A DNA stretch of 64,000 bases from Pedosphaera parvula Ellin514 (GCF_000172555.1 NZ_ABOX02000009.1:62001-126000), one strand, 5' to 3'. Positions 53,001 through 61,807 are shown, counted from the stretch's first letter. The notes: a model not told the origin generated them from the sequence alone. A program made the numbers and translations.

Positions 53001-54303
53001 CCAGGCAGATAGTGGCTCCACTTTCCGCGTGCTCATTACACCGCTGGGAGGCACAACTGCCACCAGCGACACCGCCACGCTCACAGTTTCCCCGGATAAC
53101 CAGGCGCCTACCGTGGTTTCAATTGGCAAGGCATTCTGGAACCAAAACCAAATTATTGTCGTGTTTTCAGAATCAGTGGATCCTTCCATGGCCACGAACA
53201 GTAGTAATTATGTTTTGGATAATGGTGCCACGGTGACAGGCGCAGCTATTGGCACCGCGCCCAACCTGATAGTACTCAGCACCTCAGGTCTGAACGCCTC
53301 AACCACTTACTCGGTAACCGTCCAAAATGTTCGTGATCTCTATAACAATACCATTTCGACCAGTAACACCCCTGTTGGTTACTATCCCGCAAGCCTTGGT
53401 TTGTGGCTGAAGGCCGATGCCGGGCTCACTGTCGACGCCCAGAATTATGTCAGTTCCTGGGCTGATCAGTCGGGCTATGGCAATACCGCAAGCTTCTATG
53501 ATCCGACTGCTTATCCATTGTTCGTCCCGAGTGCCAATGATGGATTGCCTGCAGTTAACTTCAATGGCACGAATCAGTACCTGGCTGTGAATCCCTCACC
53601 CAGCCTGACCATTACCGGCGATCTTTCAATCTACGTCGTGGCGCGCATCAAGGATTTCACATCCACCACAAATGAGGTGGGCTTGGTGGAAAAGACAGAC
53701 GGTAACCTGGCCGCTCCTTTTGATTATTATCTCGCCAAAACGACTGGATTACCCTGGTTCTATCGCGGAGCAGGGCAGGGGCAACCTTATGGTTCAGTGA
53801 CAGGCACCAAGGCACCGCCAATCAACTCCACGCATATTCTTTCAGTGGTGATGAATGGAAACCAGGCCACGCATTATCTGGACGGGTTGACCAACGGAAC
53901 TGGCACAATTACCCAGGTAGGCGGTGATAATCCCACCAAGGTGATTGGAATTGGTACTCGCGACGGCTTCCAACCGAAAATGAACGGTGATTTCAAAGAA
54001 ATTCTGCTGTTCACCTCTGCGGTCTCTGATGCAGATCGTGCTGCCATCGATTCCTACCTGACCAGCAAATATGGAATCCTTGTTGGTCCGGTTCCGAAAA
54101 TTACACTTGCTGCGACTGGCGGAGGGAGTATCGTGCTCTCTTGGCCCACACCGAATCTAAACTTTACATTGCAATCGGCTGCGGACTTGAGCGGCTCGGC
54201 TTGGACCACCGCGCCTGATGCCGTAACGAGTTCCAATGGGGTCAGCAGCGTTAACATCAGCGTAACGGCAGCACAGAAGTTCTACCGTTTGCACAAACAG
54301 TAG
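50059..54303 (+). CDS. Giant surface protein with discoidin, Ig-like and three LamG domains
   Basis: This 1414-residue protein has a signal peptide (LVPFVACGAVLAGLISPSTSRA). An N-terminal F5/8 type C (discoidin) domain comes first (VTFDLGAVHPIDQMKVWPYNE, then LQARYVRLNVHTNWG), followed by three cycles of SbsA-like Ig domain, LamG/concanavalin-like domain (W-L-K-A-D, WNDQSGLGNNA, EVMLFRGAVSDSEKTAIDNYLGSKYG) and Ig domains with Y-Q-W-Q-K/R. The C-terminus (ITLAATGGGSIVLSWPTPNLNF) matches the end of the MBG-repeat protein. All modules bind sugars or proteins; no enzyme site is seen. A pseudopilin-like gene follows 52 bases later. Confidence 0.85.
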   Translation: MFRKLVPFVACGAVLAGLISPSTSRAANIQGVTINSVSSEYLSGVEQRRATNMLNNTGLYGDILTTVPGGAMWVSFTNTAAALTNEYVTFDLGAVHPIDQMKVWPYNEGANLTTPKQGLRSADILTSFDGVNYTTNFPNYAFNLAPGTFVSTVQSIPFNGLQARYVRLNVHTNWGNTFRVGIGKVRFVDTNVPPTLNSASYSFAGNRVTVRFSESVLPSTATNIANYSIQSGATTATIQSATMDIYNDGVVLQTSPLNTNLSYTLTASNVRDAANTISIVNNSQVTLGAELIAWLKADVGVLTDGGGNVTQWNDQSGLGNNALVATNGAAPFLSTGVVNGNPAVHFDGISQVLEISNNPSLYSDRDFTIYLLLSVDSLGVVHGPISKAQTNIPASFDFQIAKTSGRLNFVRGNGSGYNSFSPTAGALSAGQYYLLSIVMRGTNALMYQNGNFFANAAYTAGFGDAGSAVRIGMRQDLGTKFQGNLAEVMLFRGAVSDSEKTAIDNYLGSKYGISIIPLAITQQPSNVTQQEGKTASFWVDAIAGSPTILYQWQKNGLNISGATNASYTTPILVQSDSGATFRAIVSTPLGISTNSSTVTLTVTADTQAPTIFSATRQSGSSNTIMVVYSEDVAPLAATNAANYTLDNGVTVSSVAVGSAANQVILNTSALDNSTIYTLGVQNVKDLFNQTISPASTLVMPANMALWLRADSGVVSDSSGNVTEWNDQSPNRNNATQYLGANYYPVLVPGAMNGQPVVRFGVGATNFMQVASSSSVAITSDMTIYAVVNIPDLSVPCEIIGKTAVQYPAPYDYYVQTTTLTRFYRGNGTSGYALVNGTPPSLGVPHVLAVRMAGSSVTHYVDGVSAGTGTIVTNIADTGAPLRIGGRSDLAQTMHGDMSEILLFRSGLSATERRAVDSYLSLKYFPFIFTQQPQSVSKLEGETATFTVGASQGAASLSYQWQRNSVNIPGATNFSYTTPLLVQADSGSTFRVLITPLGGTTATSDTATLTVSPDNQAPTVVSIGKAFWNQNQIIVVFSESVDPSMATNSSNYVLDNGATVTGAAIGTAPNLIVLSTSGLNASTTYSVTVQNVRDLYNNTISTSNTPVGYYPASLGLWLKADAGLTVDAQNYVSSWADQSGYGNTASFYDPTAYPLFVPSANDGLPAVNFNGTNQYLAVNPSPSLTITGDLSIYVVARIKDFTSTTNEVGLVEKTDGNLAAPFDYYLAKTTGLPWFYRGAGQGQPYGSVTGTKAPPINSTHILSVVMNGNQATHYLDGLTNGTGTITQVGGDNPTKVIGIGTRDGFQPKMNGDFKEILLFTSAVSDADRAAIDSYLTSKYGILVGPVPKITLAATGGGSIVLSWPTPNLNFTLQSAADLSGSAWTTAPDAVTSSNGVSSVNISVTAAQKFYRLHKQ

Positions 54304-54355
54304 TTTTGTTGCCCGAAACTTTTGAGGATATTTAACTTAAAACTCTATTTGAGGT

Positions 54356-55147
54356 ATGAACAAGATGATCCAGTCATCCCGTAAAAGGGGAGGTTTCACA
54401 CTGATTGAGCTGCTGGTTGTGATCGCCATCATCGCAATCCTCGCGGGGTTGCTCCTGCCCGCGCTATCCAAGGCCAAACAGAAGGCCCAGGCCACGCAAT
54501 GTTTAAATAATATCAAGCAGTTGCAGCTTTGCTGGCAAATGTATCTTGGCGACAATAACGATTCGATGGCGGTAAATCATGCCAACCCGATCAACAGTTT
54601 GAATGATTCATGGATCTTCGGAAGCGCCAGGCATGACACTACCACCAGCAACATCGAAAGTGGACTCCTGTTCCAGTACAATAAAGCCGTCAAAATTTAT
54701 GTGTGCCCTGCAGATACCTATAAGACGGTCGCGGGTCTTTCGGGGCCCGGAGTGCCAAGAACGCGGAGCTATTCAATCAGCTATTGCCTGGGCGGCGATC
54801 CCGCTACAAGAGCGGTGATGACCAAAATGAATCAAATCATTGCTCCAGGTGTCTCCCAACAATCAGTCTTTTGGTGTGAAGATCCCCGCAGTATTGATAA
54901 CGGAGCCTTTGGAGTTAATGCGTCACCCTCCCTGACCTGGCAGAACCTGCCGACCAGCTCGCACAACAAGGCTGGAACTGTGTCCTTTGCGGACGCTCAT
55001 GCTGAAAGCTGGAAGTGGAAGGGATCAAGCGTTTGGGGCGTCGGGTATGGTGTGGCCGCCGACAACGTTGCGATCAATGTGACGGTTAGCAGTAACCCTC
55101 TGGATATATCTGATATACACCGCGCGCAGGATTCCTGGCCACCCTGA
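54356..55147 (+). CDS. Type II secretion pseudopilin-like protein
   Basis: This 263-residue protein begins with a prepilin leader: [20 protein letters not shown], with Glu at mature position 5 and cleavage after the Gly. The helix leads to [29 protein letters not shown], a form shared with the protein at 24555. The C-terminus holds [14 protein letters not shown], a variant of the H-X9-DG end. GAGG stands four bases before the ATG. It sits close behind the LamG protein and is probably co-transcribed, as is common for these families. Confidence 0.88.
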   Translation: MNKMIQSSRKRGGFTLIELLVVIAIIAILAGLLLPALSKAKQKAQATQCLNNIKQLQLCWQMYLGDNNDSMAVNHANPINSLNDSWIFGSARHDTTTSNIESGLLFQYNKAVKIYVCPADTYKTVAGLSGPGVPRTRSYSISYCLGGDPATRAVMTKMNQIIAPGVSQQSVFWCEDPRSIDNGAFGVNASPSLTWQNLPTSSHNKAGTVSFADAHAESWKWKGSSVWGVGYGVAADNVAINVTVSSNPLDISDIHRAQDSWPP

Positions 55148-55166
55148 TTTGTAAGCCTACAGTTTA

Positions 55167-55208
55167 AAAGCAAAAAGCAGCCGAAAGTAACCGGCTGCTT
55201 TTTGCTTT
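55167..55208. terminator. Bidirectional terminator, perfect 17-bp stem
   Basis: AAAGCAAAAAGCAGCCG pairs perfectly over 17 bases with CGGCTGCTTTTTGCTTT around an eight-base loop (AAAGTAAC). It lies 19 bases after the pseudopilin stop and 11 bases after the MFS stop on the other strand. Both strands show T-rich arms, so it should end transcription from both sides. It is the longest perfect hairpin in the window. Confidence 0.9.
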
Positions 55209-55219
55209 ATCATCCTGAA

Positions 55220-56833
55220 TTAATGGGCCATAGCCTGGCCTGAAACCTTTACCTTCCGGCTAAACCAAACTGCTCCCAGAGTCAGCAGCAGGGCCACGCC
55301 AATGATGTAGAAGCAATCATTGAATCCCATGATGGACGCTTCACGATGCACCACATTGTTCAGGGCGCCAAGTGCCTGGTTGGCTGCCGTGGTTGGATCT
55401 GAACCATGATTGATGAATGCCGATGTGAGTTGATCCAATCTCTGTTGAGTGGCCAAATCAAATGCACTCACTGATTCACCGAGCCGCACGGAATGAAACT
55501 GTTCGCGGCGGGTCAGCATCGTGGAAAGAATGGCAATTCCCAGCGATCCGCCAAGGTTGCGCATCATATTAAACAGACCGGAGGCGGAACCAGCCTGTTC
55601 CTTCTCGATCATGCCGGTTGCGAGTTCGGTGAGAGGAACCATGATCAAGGGAGAGCCCAACGCGCGGAGCATTTGTGACCACTTCAACTGGTCGACCGCC
55701 GTATCGTGAGTCATGAAGGCGTTCATGAAGCAACTCGCGGCAAACATGACAATACCTGCGCTGATCAGGGTGCGAATATCAAATTTCTTCATGAGCAGCG
55801 GAACCAAAGGCATGATAAACAATTGCGGTAGGCCCGCCCACATGATGGTTTCGCCAATCTGCATTGCGTTGTAGCCCTGAATTTGTGCGAGATAGACCGG
55901 CAGGATGAAGGAAGCTCCGTAGAGGCCCAATCCGAGCGCCACATTGACTACCGAGCCAAGGCCAAAATTTCTGCGGGCCAACAAGCGCAGATTGATTACC
56001 GGTTCTTTGCGTAGGAACTCAATGACAAGGAATATGATCAGCGACACAGTTCCAATGACAGCAAAGCGGGTGATAAATGGTGAACCAAACCAGTCCTTAC
56101 GATTTCCCTCCTCCAACACAATGATCAGGCTGCCCAACCCAAGCGCCATGAACAGAATTCCCCACCAATCGCCCTTCCTGAGCATGCTGAGTTTCATCGG
56201 TTGACTCTCCACACCATACCAAATCGCCGCGAGCAGGACGAGTCCCGGCACTATGTTCATGTAGAAGATGGCAGTCCAATGATATGTGTCTGTGAGCCAG
56301 CCTCCAATCGTCGGCCCGATTGCCGGGGCAAACGTCGCCGTGATGCCAAACATCGCAAAACCCATTGGTCGTTTGGACGCGGGCAGCTTGGTGAGAATGA
56401 TATTAAACGCCATGGGAATCAACACACCGCCGGTAATGCCCTGCAAGGCACGGAATATAATCATGCTTGGCAAATCCCATGCCCAGGCACAACACATGGA
56501 GAAGAAAAGGAACAGCGCCGAGTTTGCCATTAAATATCTGCGGGTGGAGAAAACCAAAGCGAGCCACCCTGTCAGTGGGATGACAATGATCTCCGCGACA
56601 AGATACGACGTGGAAATCCAGGAGCCTTCTTCCAATGAAGAACCAAGGCCACCGACGATGTCGGAAAGCGAGGCATTGGTAATTTGAATATCCAGGACCG
56701 CCATGAATGCGCCAAGCATGGAACCAATCACCGCAATCCAGGACCTGAGTGGCACGTGGTCCGGATCAACCGGCAGCGGTTGGGCGAACTGCTTCGCCTT
56801 CGGTCTGCTGTCCATGGTCTCGACTCCATTCAT
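55220..56833 (-). CDS. DHA2-family MFS drug efflux transporter, EmrB-like
   Basis: This 537-residue protein has 14 hydrophobic segments and DHA2 motifs: LDIQITNASLSDIVGGLGSSLEE (motif D-like), WISTSYLVAEIIVIPLTGWL, STRRYL (motif A) and G-I-T-A-T-F-A-P-A-I-G-P-T-I-G-G-W-L (motif C, antiporter signature). It exports toxic compounds using the proton gradient, through the periplasmic adaptor encoded upstream. AGGAAA precedes ATG 56833, which lies 26 bases after the HlyD stop. It is the second gene of the putative efflux operon. Confidence 0.93.
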   Translation of the reverse strand: MNGVETMDSRPKAKQFAQPLPVDPDHVPLRSWIAVIGSMLGAFMAVLDIQITNASLSDIVGGLGSSLEEGSWISTSYLVAEIIVIPLTGWLALVFSTRRYLMANSALFLFFSMCCAWAWDLPSMIIFRALQGITGGVLIPMAFNIILTKLPASKRPMGFAMFGITATFAPAIGPTIGGWLTDTYHWTAIFYMNIVPGLVLLAAIWYGVESQPMKLSMLRKGDWWGILFMALGLGSLIIVLEEGNRKDWFGSPFITRFAVIGTVSLIIFLVIEFLRKEPVINLRLLARRNFGLGSVVNVALGLGLYGASFILPVYLAQIQGYNAMQIGETIMWAGLPQLFIMPLVPLLMKKFDIRTLISAGIVMFAASCFMNAFMTHDTAVDQLKWSQMLRALGSPLIMVPLTELATGMIEKEQAGSASGLFNMMRNLGGSLGIAILSTMLTRREQFHSVRLGESVSAFDLATQQRLDQLTSAFINHGSDPTTAANQALGALNNVVHREASIMGFNDCFYIIGVALLLTLGAVWFSRKVKVSGQAMAH

Positions 56834-56859
56834 ATTTAATTTCCTATTATGGTTTTCAT

Positions 56860-58035
56860 TTAACGAACTGCCACATCCACCTCAGCTGACAATCCGGGAA
56901 CAATGCGCGATTCAAAGCCTCGGATGCTTTCGGGATCGAAAACTACTTTCACCGGCACGCGCTGGACAATTTTGGTGAAGTTCCCAGTCGCATTATCCGG
57001 CGGCAACAATGCGAATTGAGCGCCTGAAGCAGGGGCGAAGCTCTCCACCCTCCCGCTAAAGCGATGATGTGGCAATGCGTCCAACTCGACTTCCACCTTC
57101 TGACCTGGTTTCATTTTGGCCAATTGTGTTTCCTTGAAGTTGGCAACCACCCAGGTTTGATCGTCAGCAACCGCGAGCAGCGCTTGTCCGGGTTGCACTC
57201 GTTGGCCGACCTCGACCGTCTTATGTCCAATCCGTCCCGAGGTCGGCACTGGAATGGTGGTGTAAGAGAGTTGCAACTCCGCATCCTTCAGAGCTGCTTC
57301 CGCGTTCTGTCGCTTTGCCAGAGCAACCGACTGAGCAGCTTTCGCCGATTGAACCTGTGCTTTGCTTCCCACCTCGTTGGCCTTGGCCGCCTTGAGGGCG
57401 CCTTGAGCCACATCGTAGGCCGCCTTGGCAGCATCCAATTCCTGTTGTGAAATCGCCTTCATGCCATCGCGGAAAAGATTTTTCGCGCGTTGATAATCAA
57501 GCGAGGTCTTTTCGAGTTGGGCCTCTGCTTGAGAAATCTGAGCGCTGGCCTGATTGAGTTGAGCCTCGGCCTGGTCTGCTGCCGCTTGATTCTGTGCAAT
57601 CTGAGCCTCGGCTTGTTGCACCTGTGTCCTGGCTTGCTCCAAATGGACTTCATTATCACGAGGGTCCAGCTTCAAAAGCACCTGACCGTTGGTGACCGAT
57701 TGATTATCGTCCACGAGAACTTCACTGATGGTGCCGGAAATGCGTGAACTAATTTGGTGAATATGACCCGTGACATAAGCGTTATCCGTGTTCACATAGC
57801 CCTGCATATGCTCCCACCAGAGGTAGCCGGCAAAACCGATTGCGAGCAGGACAACGGTCAACACCCCAATCACTTTTGGGGAAAAGCGTTTGCGCGGTTC
57901 TTTGGATTCACCGTTCGCCGACGTTACGTGCGGTGTCCGTTGTGTAAACTTCTTTGCTGGGAGAGTTGCATCTCCATTTATGCGCGTCGTTGTTCCATCC
58001 ACCAGGATTGTTTCGTCCATTGTTGTGCCGTTCAT
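56860..58035 (-). CDS. HlyD/EmrA-type membrane fusion protein
   Basis: This 391-residue protein has one membrane segment (VIGVLTVVLLAIGFAGYLWW), a lipoyl-like half motif (GHIHQISSRISGTISEVLVDDNQSV), a long coiled coil (QVQQAEAQIAQNQAAADQAEA onward, about 100 residues) and a second lipoyl half with a beta-barrel (PTSGRIGHKTVEVGQRVQPGQALLAV). It links an EmrB pump to the outer membrane. ATG 58035 is chosen because the sigma-54 promoter candidate at 58053-58070 ends just upstream; ATG 58020 is a good alternative. An in-frame ATG at 58110 lies upstream of this promoter. No outer-membrane channel gene is nearby. Confidence 0.92.
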   Translation of the reverse strand: MNGTTMDETILVDGTTTRINGDATLPAKKFTQRTPHVTSANGESKEPRKRFSPKVIGVLTVVLLAIGFAGYLWWEHMQGYVNTDNAYVTGHIHQISSRISGTISEVLVDDNQSVTNGQVLLKLDPRDNEVHLEQARTQVQQAEAQIAQNQAAADQAEAQLNQASAQISQAEAQLEKTSLDYQRAKNLFRDGMKAISQQELDAAKAAYDVAQGALKAAKANEVGSKAQVQSAKAAQSVALAKRQNAEAALKDAELQLSYTTIPVPTSGRIGHKTVEVGQRVQPGQALLAVADDQTWVVANFKETQLAKMKPGQKVEVELDALPHHRFSGRVESFAPASGAQFALLPPDNATGNFTKIVQRVPVKVVFDPESIRGFESRIVPGLSAEVDVAVR

Positions 58036-58052
58036 AATCTTATGCCGATGTA

Positions 58053-58070
58053 ATGCTAGAACTGTGCCAA
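58053..58070 (-). promoter_or_regulatory. Sigma-54 promoter candidate before the efflux genes
   Basis: The minus strand reads TTGGCAC-AGTTC-TAGCAT. GG and GC are ten bases apart, the fixed spacing of -24/-12 promoters; one base differs from the ideal TTGC. The predicted start of transcription is near 58043, which leaves a short leader of about 8 bases to ATG 58035 or 23 to ATG 58020. A sigma-54 activator is encoded 187 bases upstream on the same strand, which makes the call stronger. Confidence 0.65.
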
Positions 58071-58096
58071 CGTGGGAGATTGTGCAGAAGCTATTG

Positions 58097-58153
58097 ATGT
58101 GAAGATACATGTGAAAATATTGAGGAAGTTGGAATGCTAACGAAAAGTCGTTA
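58097..58153 (-). promoter_or_regulatory. Possible activator binding sites upstream of the sigma-54 promoter
   Basis: A six-bp inverted repeat TAACGA-AAAG-TCGTTA lies at 58138-58153, about 85 bases upstream of the -12 box, the usual place for an enhancer-binding protein. A direct repeat ATGTGAA-GATAC-ATGTGAA lies at 58097-58115, between it and the promoter. Both are seen directly; their role as binding sites is inferred. Confidence 0.45.
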
Positions 58154-58221
58154 TTAACGGAAAGCCGTAGATGCGTTTACGAATTTCAGTAAGTGAAAAA
58201 TCTGGGATTTCCTGACGAGGT

Positions 58222-59853
58222 TTACTCCCGAGGCTTCCGGATCTTCATCGCCTGCATGCGGGTGGCCAGAGTGGTTGGTCGCACGCCCAGTAACTCGGCA
58301 GCACCGCCTCGACCCGAGACCTTCCAGTTGGCTTTTTTCAATGCGGCAATCATGTTTTCGCGTTCGCGCCGCAGCATCTCTGCTTCCGGCACGATCTCGG
58401 GATTAATCCCCGATTTGGAAAGTGCCGGTGCGAGACGTTCGGATTCGCTTGAGGCCCCCGGCAGATCAAACTGCAAAATACCTTTCTGTGCGATGATTAC
58501 GGCTCGTTCGATCACATTTTGGAGTTCACGCACGTTCCCTGGCCAGTCGTAGCCTTGCAGTTTTAACAGGTTCGCCTGCGTCAGCCTTGGCTTGGGAACA
58601 TTGAGCTTCTTTGCCGCCAGATCCAGAAAGTGCGTTGCCAGGGCAGGGATGTCCTCCTTGCGATCTCGAAGCGGCGCTACCTCGATGGGAAAAACATTCA
58701 ACCGATAATACAAATCCTGCCGAAAACGCCCGGCTTCAACCTCGCGCTTCAGGTTGCGATTTGTCGCCGCAATGATGCGCACATCCACATGACGCGTTTT
58801 TTCCTCTCCCACACGTTCATATTGTTTCTCCTGGAGCACGCGCAGCAGTTTGCTTTGCAATTCGAGCGGAATCTCTCCCACTTCATCCAGAAACAAAGTT
58901 CCTCCATCTGCCGCTTCAAATCTTCCCGCGCGATCTTTCAACGCGCCGGTAAAAGCTCCCTTGGCATGGCCAAAAAACTCACTTTCGTACAGCTCCTTGG
59001 GAATAGATGCGCAATTGACGCGGATCATGGGGCGTTTGTTACGGTTGCTATGCAAATGAATTTCACGGGCCACCAACTCCTTGCCGGTGCCTGATTCCCC
59101 AAGAATCAGCACGTTTGCCTCCGTCGGTGCCACCAGCTCGATCTGCCACACCAGATGCCGCAAAGCCGGACTGCTGCCAACAATTTCTCCGTAAGCGCGC
59201 TGCTCTTCGATTTCCTCTCGTAGGTAGGTGTTTTCCAATTCCAATTGTGCCTTGAGCCGCTCTATTTCTTCAAAGGCACGTGCATTTACAATTGCGGTCG
59301 CCGCATGGTCGGCAAAGATCCGCAGCCACTTGGGAGCTTCTTCCGCCACTGGAGTCCGCGTGAATACGGCCAGCGTTCCCAGCACTTCGCCCTTATAGAT
59401 GATCGGTTCTCCGACGAAACCGCGAATGCCTTCCTTCCTAACCCAATTTTCCCGGCCAATCCATTTGTCTGCCGCCTGAACATCCTTCACAATAATTTCC
59501 CGGCCAGTGGTCGGGATCGTGCCGATATTCCCGAAACCGAGCGGTATCCGGCAGTATTCAGAATCGACGCGCGACCAGTCCTCGGTAGGATTGGAGATGG
59601 ATCGTCCCGCGCTCGCAACTGTATGCAGACAACGAATTTTCTCGGGACAATCTTTTCGCAAATGGCAGGTATCACAAAGGTCGCCTTTATCGATGAGCCA
59701 GATGCGGGCGAGCGCCACATGTGGACGCGAAGCAGCGCCGTTCACCATGAATTTGAGCAAACTATCCACCGACCGCTGTTGCGCCAGTTCGAGCAGGCGG
59801 TCCTTCATCGACTCAAATTCAGGTTTGTAATCCGGTATCGGGTCCACACTCAC
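58222..59853 (-). CDS. Sigma-54-dependent activator with GAF domain and four-cysteine cluster
   Basis: This 543-residue protein has a GAF-type sensor domain (about residues 25-200), an AAA+ domain with Walker A G-E-S-G-T-G-K-E and the sigma-54 loop G-A-F-T-G-A, and a Fis-type helix-turn-helix at the end (GGAAELLGVRPTTLATRMQAM). Four cysteines (residues 60, 63, 69, 75) form a C-x2-C-x5-C-x5-C cluster in the sensor, which could hold a metal or Fe-S centre. GTG 59853 is the start; an ATG at residue 16 is an alternative. It probably activates the efflux genes just downstream, where a sigma-54 promoter is seen. Confidence 0.9.
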   Translation of the reverse strand: MSVDPIPDYKPEFESMKDRLLELAQQRSVDSLLKFMVNGAASRPHVALARIWLIDKGDLCDTCHLRKDCPEKIRCLHTVASAGRSISNPTEDWSRVDSEYCRIPLGFGNIGTIPTTGREIIVKDVQAADKWIGRENWVRKEGIRGFVGEPIIYKGEVLGTLAVFTRTPVAEEAPKWLRIFADHAATAIVNARAFEEIERLKAQLELENTYLREEIEEQRAYGEIVGSSPALRHLVWQIELVAPTEANVLILGESGTGKELVAREIHLHSNRNKRPMIRVNCASIPKELYESEFFGHAKGAFTGALKDRAGRFEAADGGTLFLDEVGEIPLELQSKLLRVLQEKQYERVGEEKTRHVDVRIIAATNRNLKREVEAGRFRQDLYYRLNVFPIEVAPLRDRKEDIPALATHFLDLAAKKLNVPKPRLTQANLLKLQGYDWPGNVRELQNVIERAVIIAQKGILQFDLPGASSESERLAPALSKSGINPEIVPEAEMLRRERENMIAALKKANWKVSGRGGAAELLGVRPTTLATRMQAMKIRKPRE

Positions 59854-60381
59854 GGCATAGTCGAAAACTATGGTTAACGCAACAGCAGGAACACGTTCAG
59901 AAATAAACTTAGGTTTCTCGATATTTAGCGACGAATCATGACAACCGCTTGAACCAGATAAACTTTCCGTTTGAAAGCAGCGGATTTGAAATCTTCATGC
60001 CGAAAGTTGACTGTTCTGCTCGGAATGATTTTAGATCTGATTCTAAAACTCTGTAACACCTTATAAATCAAAAATAAATGATTTATAATAATCTCTATTG
60101 ACATAGTAGAGAATGTCTCTAATTTATTGTTTATTCAGAAGTTGACATGCATCGGGACAAACATAATAAGTTGTTGAAATCGATCGGTCGTATTCGGTTT
60201 TTTGAGCTTTCGACCCGACTGGACAGGCATTTATTTGTGAGCGAGATATCCCGGGGTGGCACTTCCGAACCACGCAGCTCAAGCAAAACGAAAGCTGGCG
60301 TAAATCTCCCACCAGTAAAACTGGAGGATAATACAATCAGAATGAGTGAACTGACCGAACCATAGGAAGTTCCCAACCCAA
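59854..60381 (+). promoter_or_regulatory. Promoter region of the porin operon with two inverted repeats
   Basis: A perfect ten-bp inverted repeat TTATAAATCA-(8)-TGATTTATAA lies at 60061-60088. Just downstream is a sigma-70-type promoter TTGACA (60098-60103), 16 bases, then TAATTT (60120-60125). A second inverted repeat TAGAGA-ATG-TCTCTA (60107-60121) overlaps the spacer and -10 box, a common place for a repressor. The porin start lies 257 bases downstream, so a long leader would be made. A frame at 60147-60365 has no ribosome site. The part near the divergent activator gene shows no boxes. Confidence 0.6.
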
Positions 60382-61788
60382 ATGAAACACAACCCAATGA
60401 AGATTCGTTATCTGGCGCTGGCTGCAATTCTCCTCGGCGCTCCTGTTTATATTTCTCCAACTCGTGCCACAGATATTTCCAGTGAAGATGTTAACAAATT
60501 ATTGCAACGCATTGATGAACTTGAGCAAAAAGTAAAAGTTTTGGAACGTAACCGGGAAGTCGATCAGGAGATCGCGACGGAGAAGTCAAAAGCAGCTCCT
60601 ACAGTTTCTCTCGGCTCCAACGGATTGCTCGTCCGTTCTGCTGATACCAATTTCGTCATGAATATTCATGGCTACGCCCAAGTCGATGGGCGTTTTTATC
60701 TAAATGATCGTGAGACAGCCAATGACACTTTTCTGCTGCGCCGGGTGCGCCCCATCATTGAAGGCACGGTTTATGACAAATTCGACTATCGGTTGATGCT
60801 TGATGTGGCTACGGGGAATGTCACCGGCAGTTCAGCAGCGAACAACGCGCTTATAGACGACGCCTACGTGAACGCCCGGTTCTTCAACCAGTTCCAGGTT
60901 CAAGTGGGTAAATACAAATCGCCAGTAGGGCTCGAACGTTTGAAATCCACTGCTGACCTGGTTTTTGTCGAAACTGGTTTTGCCACGCAGTTGACGCCGA
61001 ACTATGACACTGGCGTCATGATTCACAATGCCCTGTTTAACACCCCCGTCAATTACGCCATCGGCATCTTTAACGGCGCTGGTGATGCCGGGAGTGATGA
61101 TCTCGACGTTTCTGACGAGGGTAAAGACGTTGTCGGACGATTGTTTCTGCAACCGTTTTTAAACAGGGATGTCGACTCTTTGCGCGGTTTGGGTTTTGGT
61201 GTCGCCGGTTCAATTGGGCATCATAACGGACCATTGGCGACCTATAAAACTGCCGGGCAGCAAACCTTCTTCAGCTACTCGACGACCACCACGGCCAATG
61301 GATCGCAGTACCGACTTGATCCTCAACTATTCTACTATTGGGGACCGTTCGGAATTCTGAGTGAATATGTTCTGTCCTCACAGGAAGTTAGATCCACCGC
61401 CGCAGGAACGCCCCCCAATGCCCGGTTCAATAACACTGCCTGGCAGGTTGAAGCTTCCTATTTGCTCACCGGTGAGCAAAACACATTTAAGACAATCAAT
61501 CCTTTGCATCCTTTTGGTCCGGTCAACGGTGGTTGGGGAGCTTTCGAGTTGGCCCTCAGAGTCCAACAACTTTCACTGGATAAGGACGCTTTTCCCAAAT
61601 ACGTCACTTCAACCTCTGCCAAGGAAGCTACGGCATGGGGCGTTGGGGCCAACTGGTATTTAAATCGCAACGTAAAACTAAATCTGGATTATGAAGCCAC
61701 CAGTTTCCGGGGTGGGAGCAAGGTAAAGAATGCCGTCACCGCGCACGAAGAACATGTGATCTTGAGCCGGGTTCAATTCTCATTTTAA
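60382..61788 (+). CDS. OprP/OprO-type porin
   Basis: This 468-residue protein has a signal peptide ([17 protein letters not shown], cleavage near T-R-A), then a short coiled coil ([20 protein letters not shown]) for trimer formation, and a beta-barrel of the phosphate-selective porin family: [58 protein letters not shown] and a final strand ending in Phe ([10 protein letters not shown]). The barrel ends in aromatic Phe, the outer-membrane sorting signal. AGGAAG stands ahead of ATG 60382; ATG 60397 is an alternative. It is followed after 19 bases by the sulfate-binding protein gene. Confidence 0.9.
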   Translation: MKHNPMKIRYLALAAILLGAPVYISPTRATDISSEDVNKLLQRIDELEQKVKVLERNREVDQEIATEKSKAAPTVSLGSNGLLVRSADTNFVMNIHGYAQVDGRFYLNDRETANDTFLLRRVRPIIEGTVYDKFDYRLMLDVATGNVTGSSAANNALIDDAYVNARFFNQFQVQVGKYKSPVGLERLKSTADLVFVETGFATQLTPNYDTGVMIHNALFNTPVNYAIGIFNGAGDAGSDDLDVSDEGKDVVGRLFLQPFLNRDVDSLRGLGFGVAGSIGHHNGPLATYKTAGQQTFFSYSTTTTANGSQYRLDPQLFYYWGPFGILSEYVLSSQEVRSTAAGTPPNARFNNTAWQVEASYLLTGEQNTFKTINPLHPFGPVNGGWGAFELALRVQQLSLDKDAFPKYVTSTSAKEATAWGVGANWYLNRNVKLNLDYEATSFRGGSKVKNAVTAHEEHVILSRVQFSF

Positions 61789-61807
61789 ACAAGGAAAAAG
61801 CAGAATT

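Noticed and set aside
60257-60275. TGGCAC ahead of the porin gene as a sigma-54 promoter
   Set aside because: No GC element at the required ten-base spacing downstream.
60147-60365. 72-codon frame in the leader of the porin gene
   Set aside because: No ribosome site, odd composition; the region is better explained as a 5' leader. A leader peptide cannot be fully excluded.
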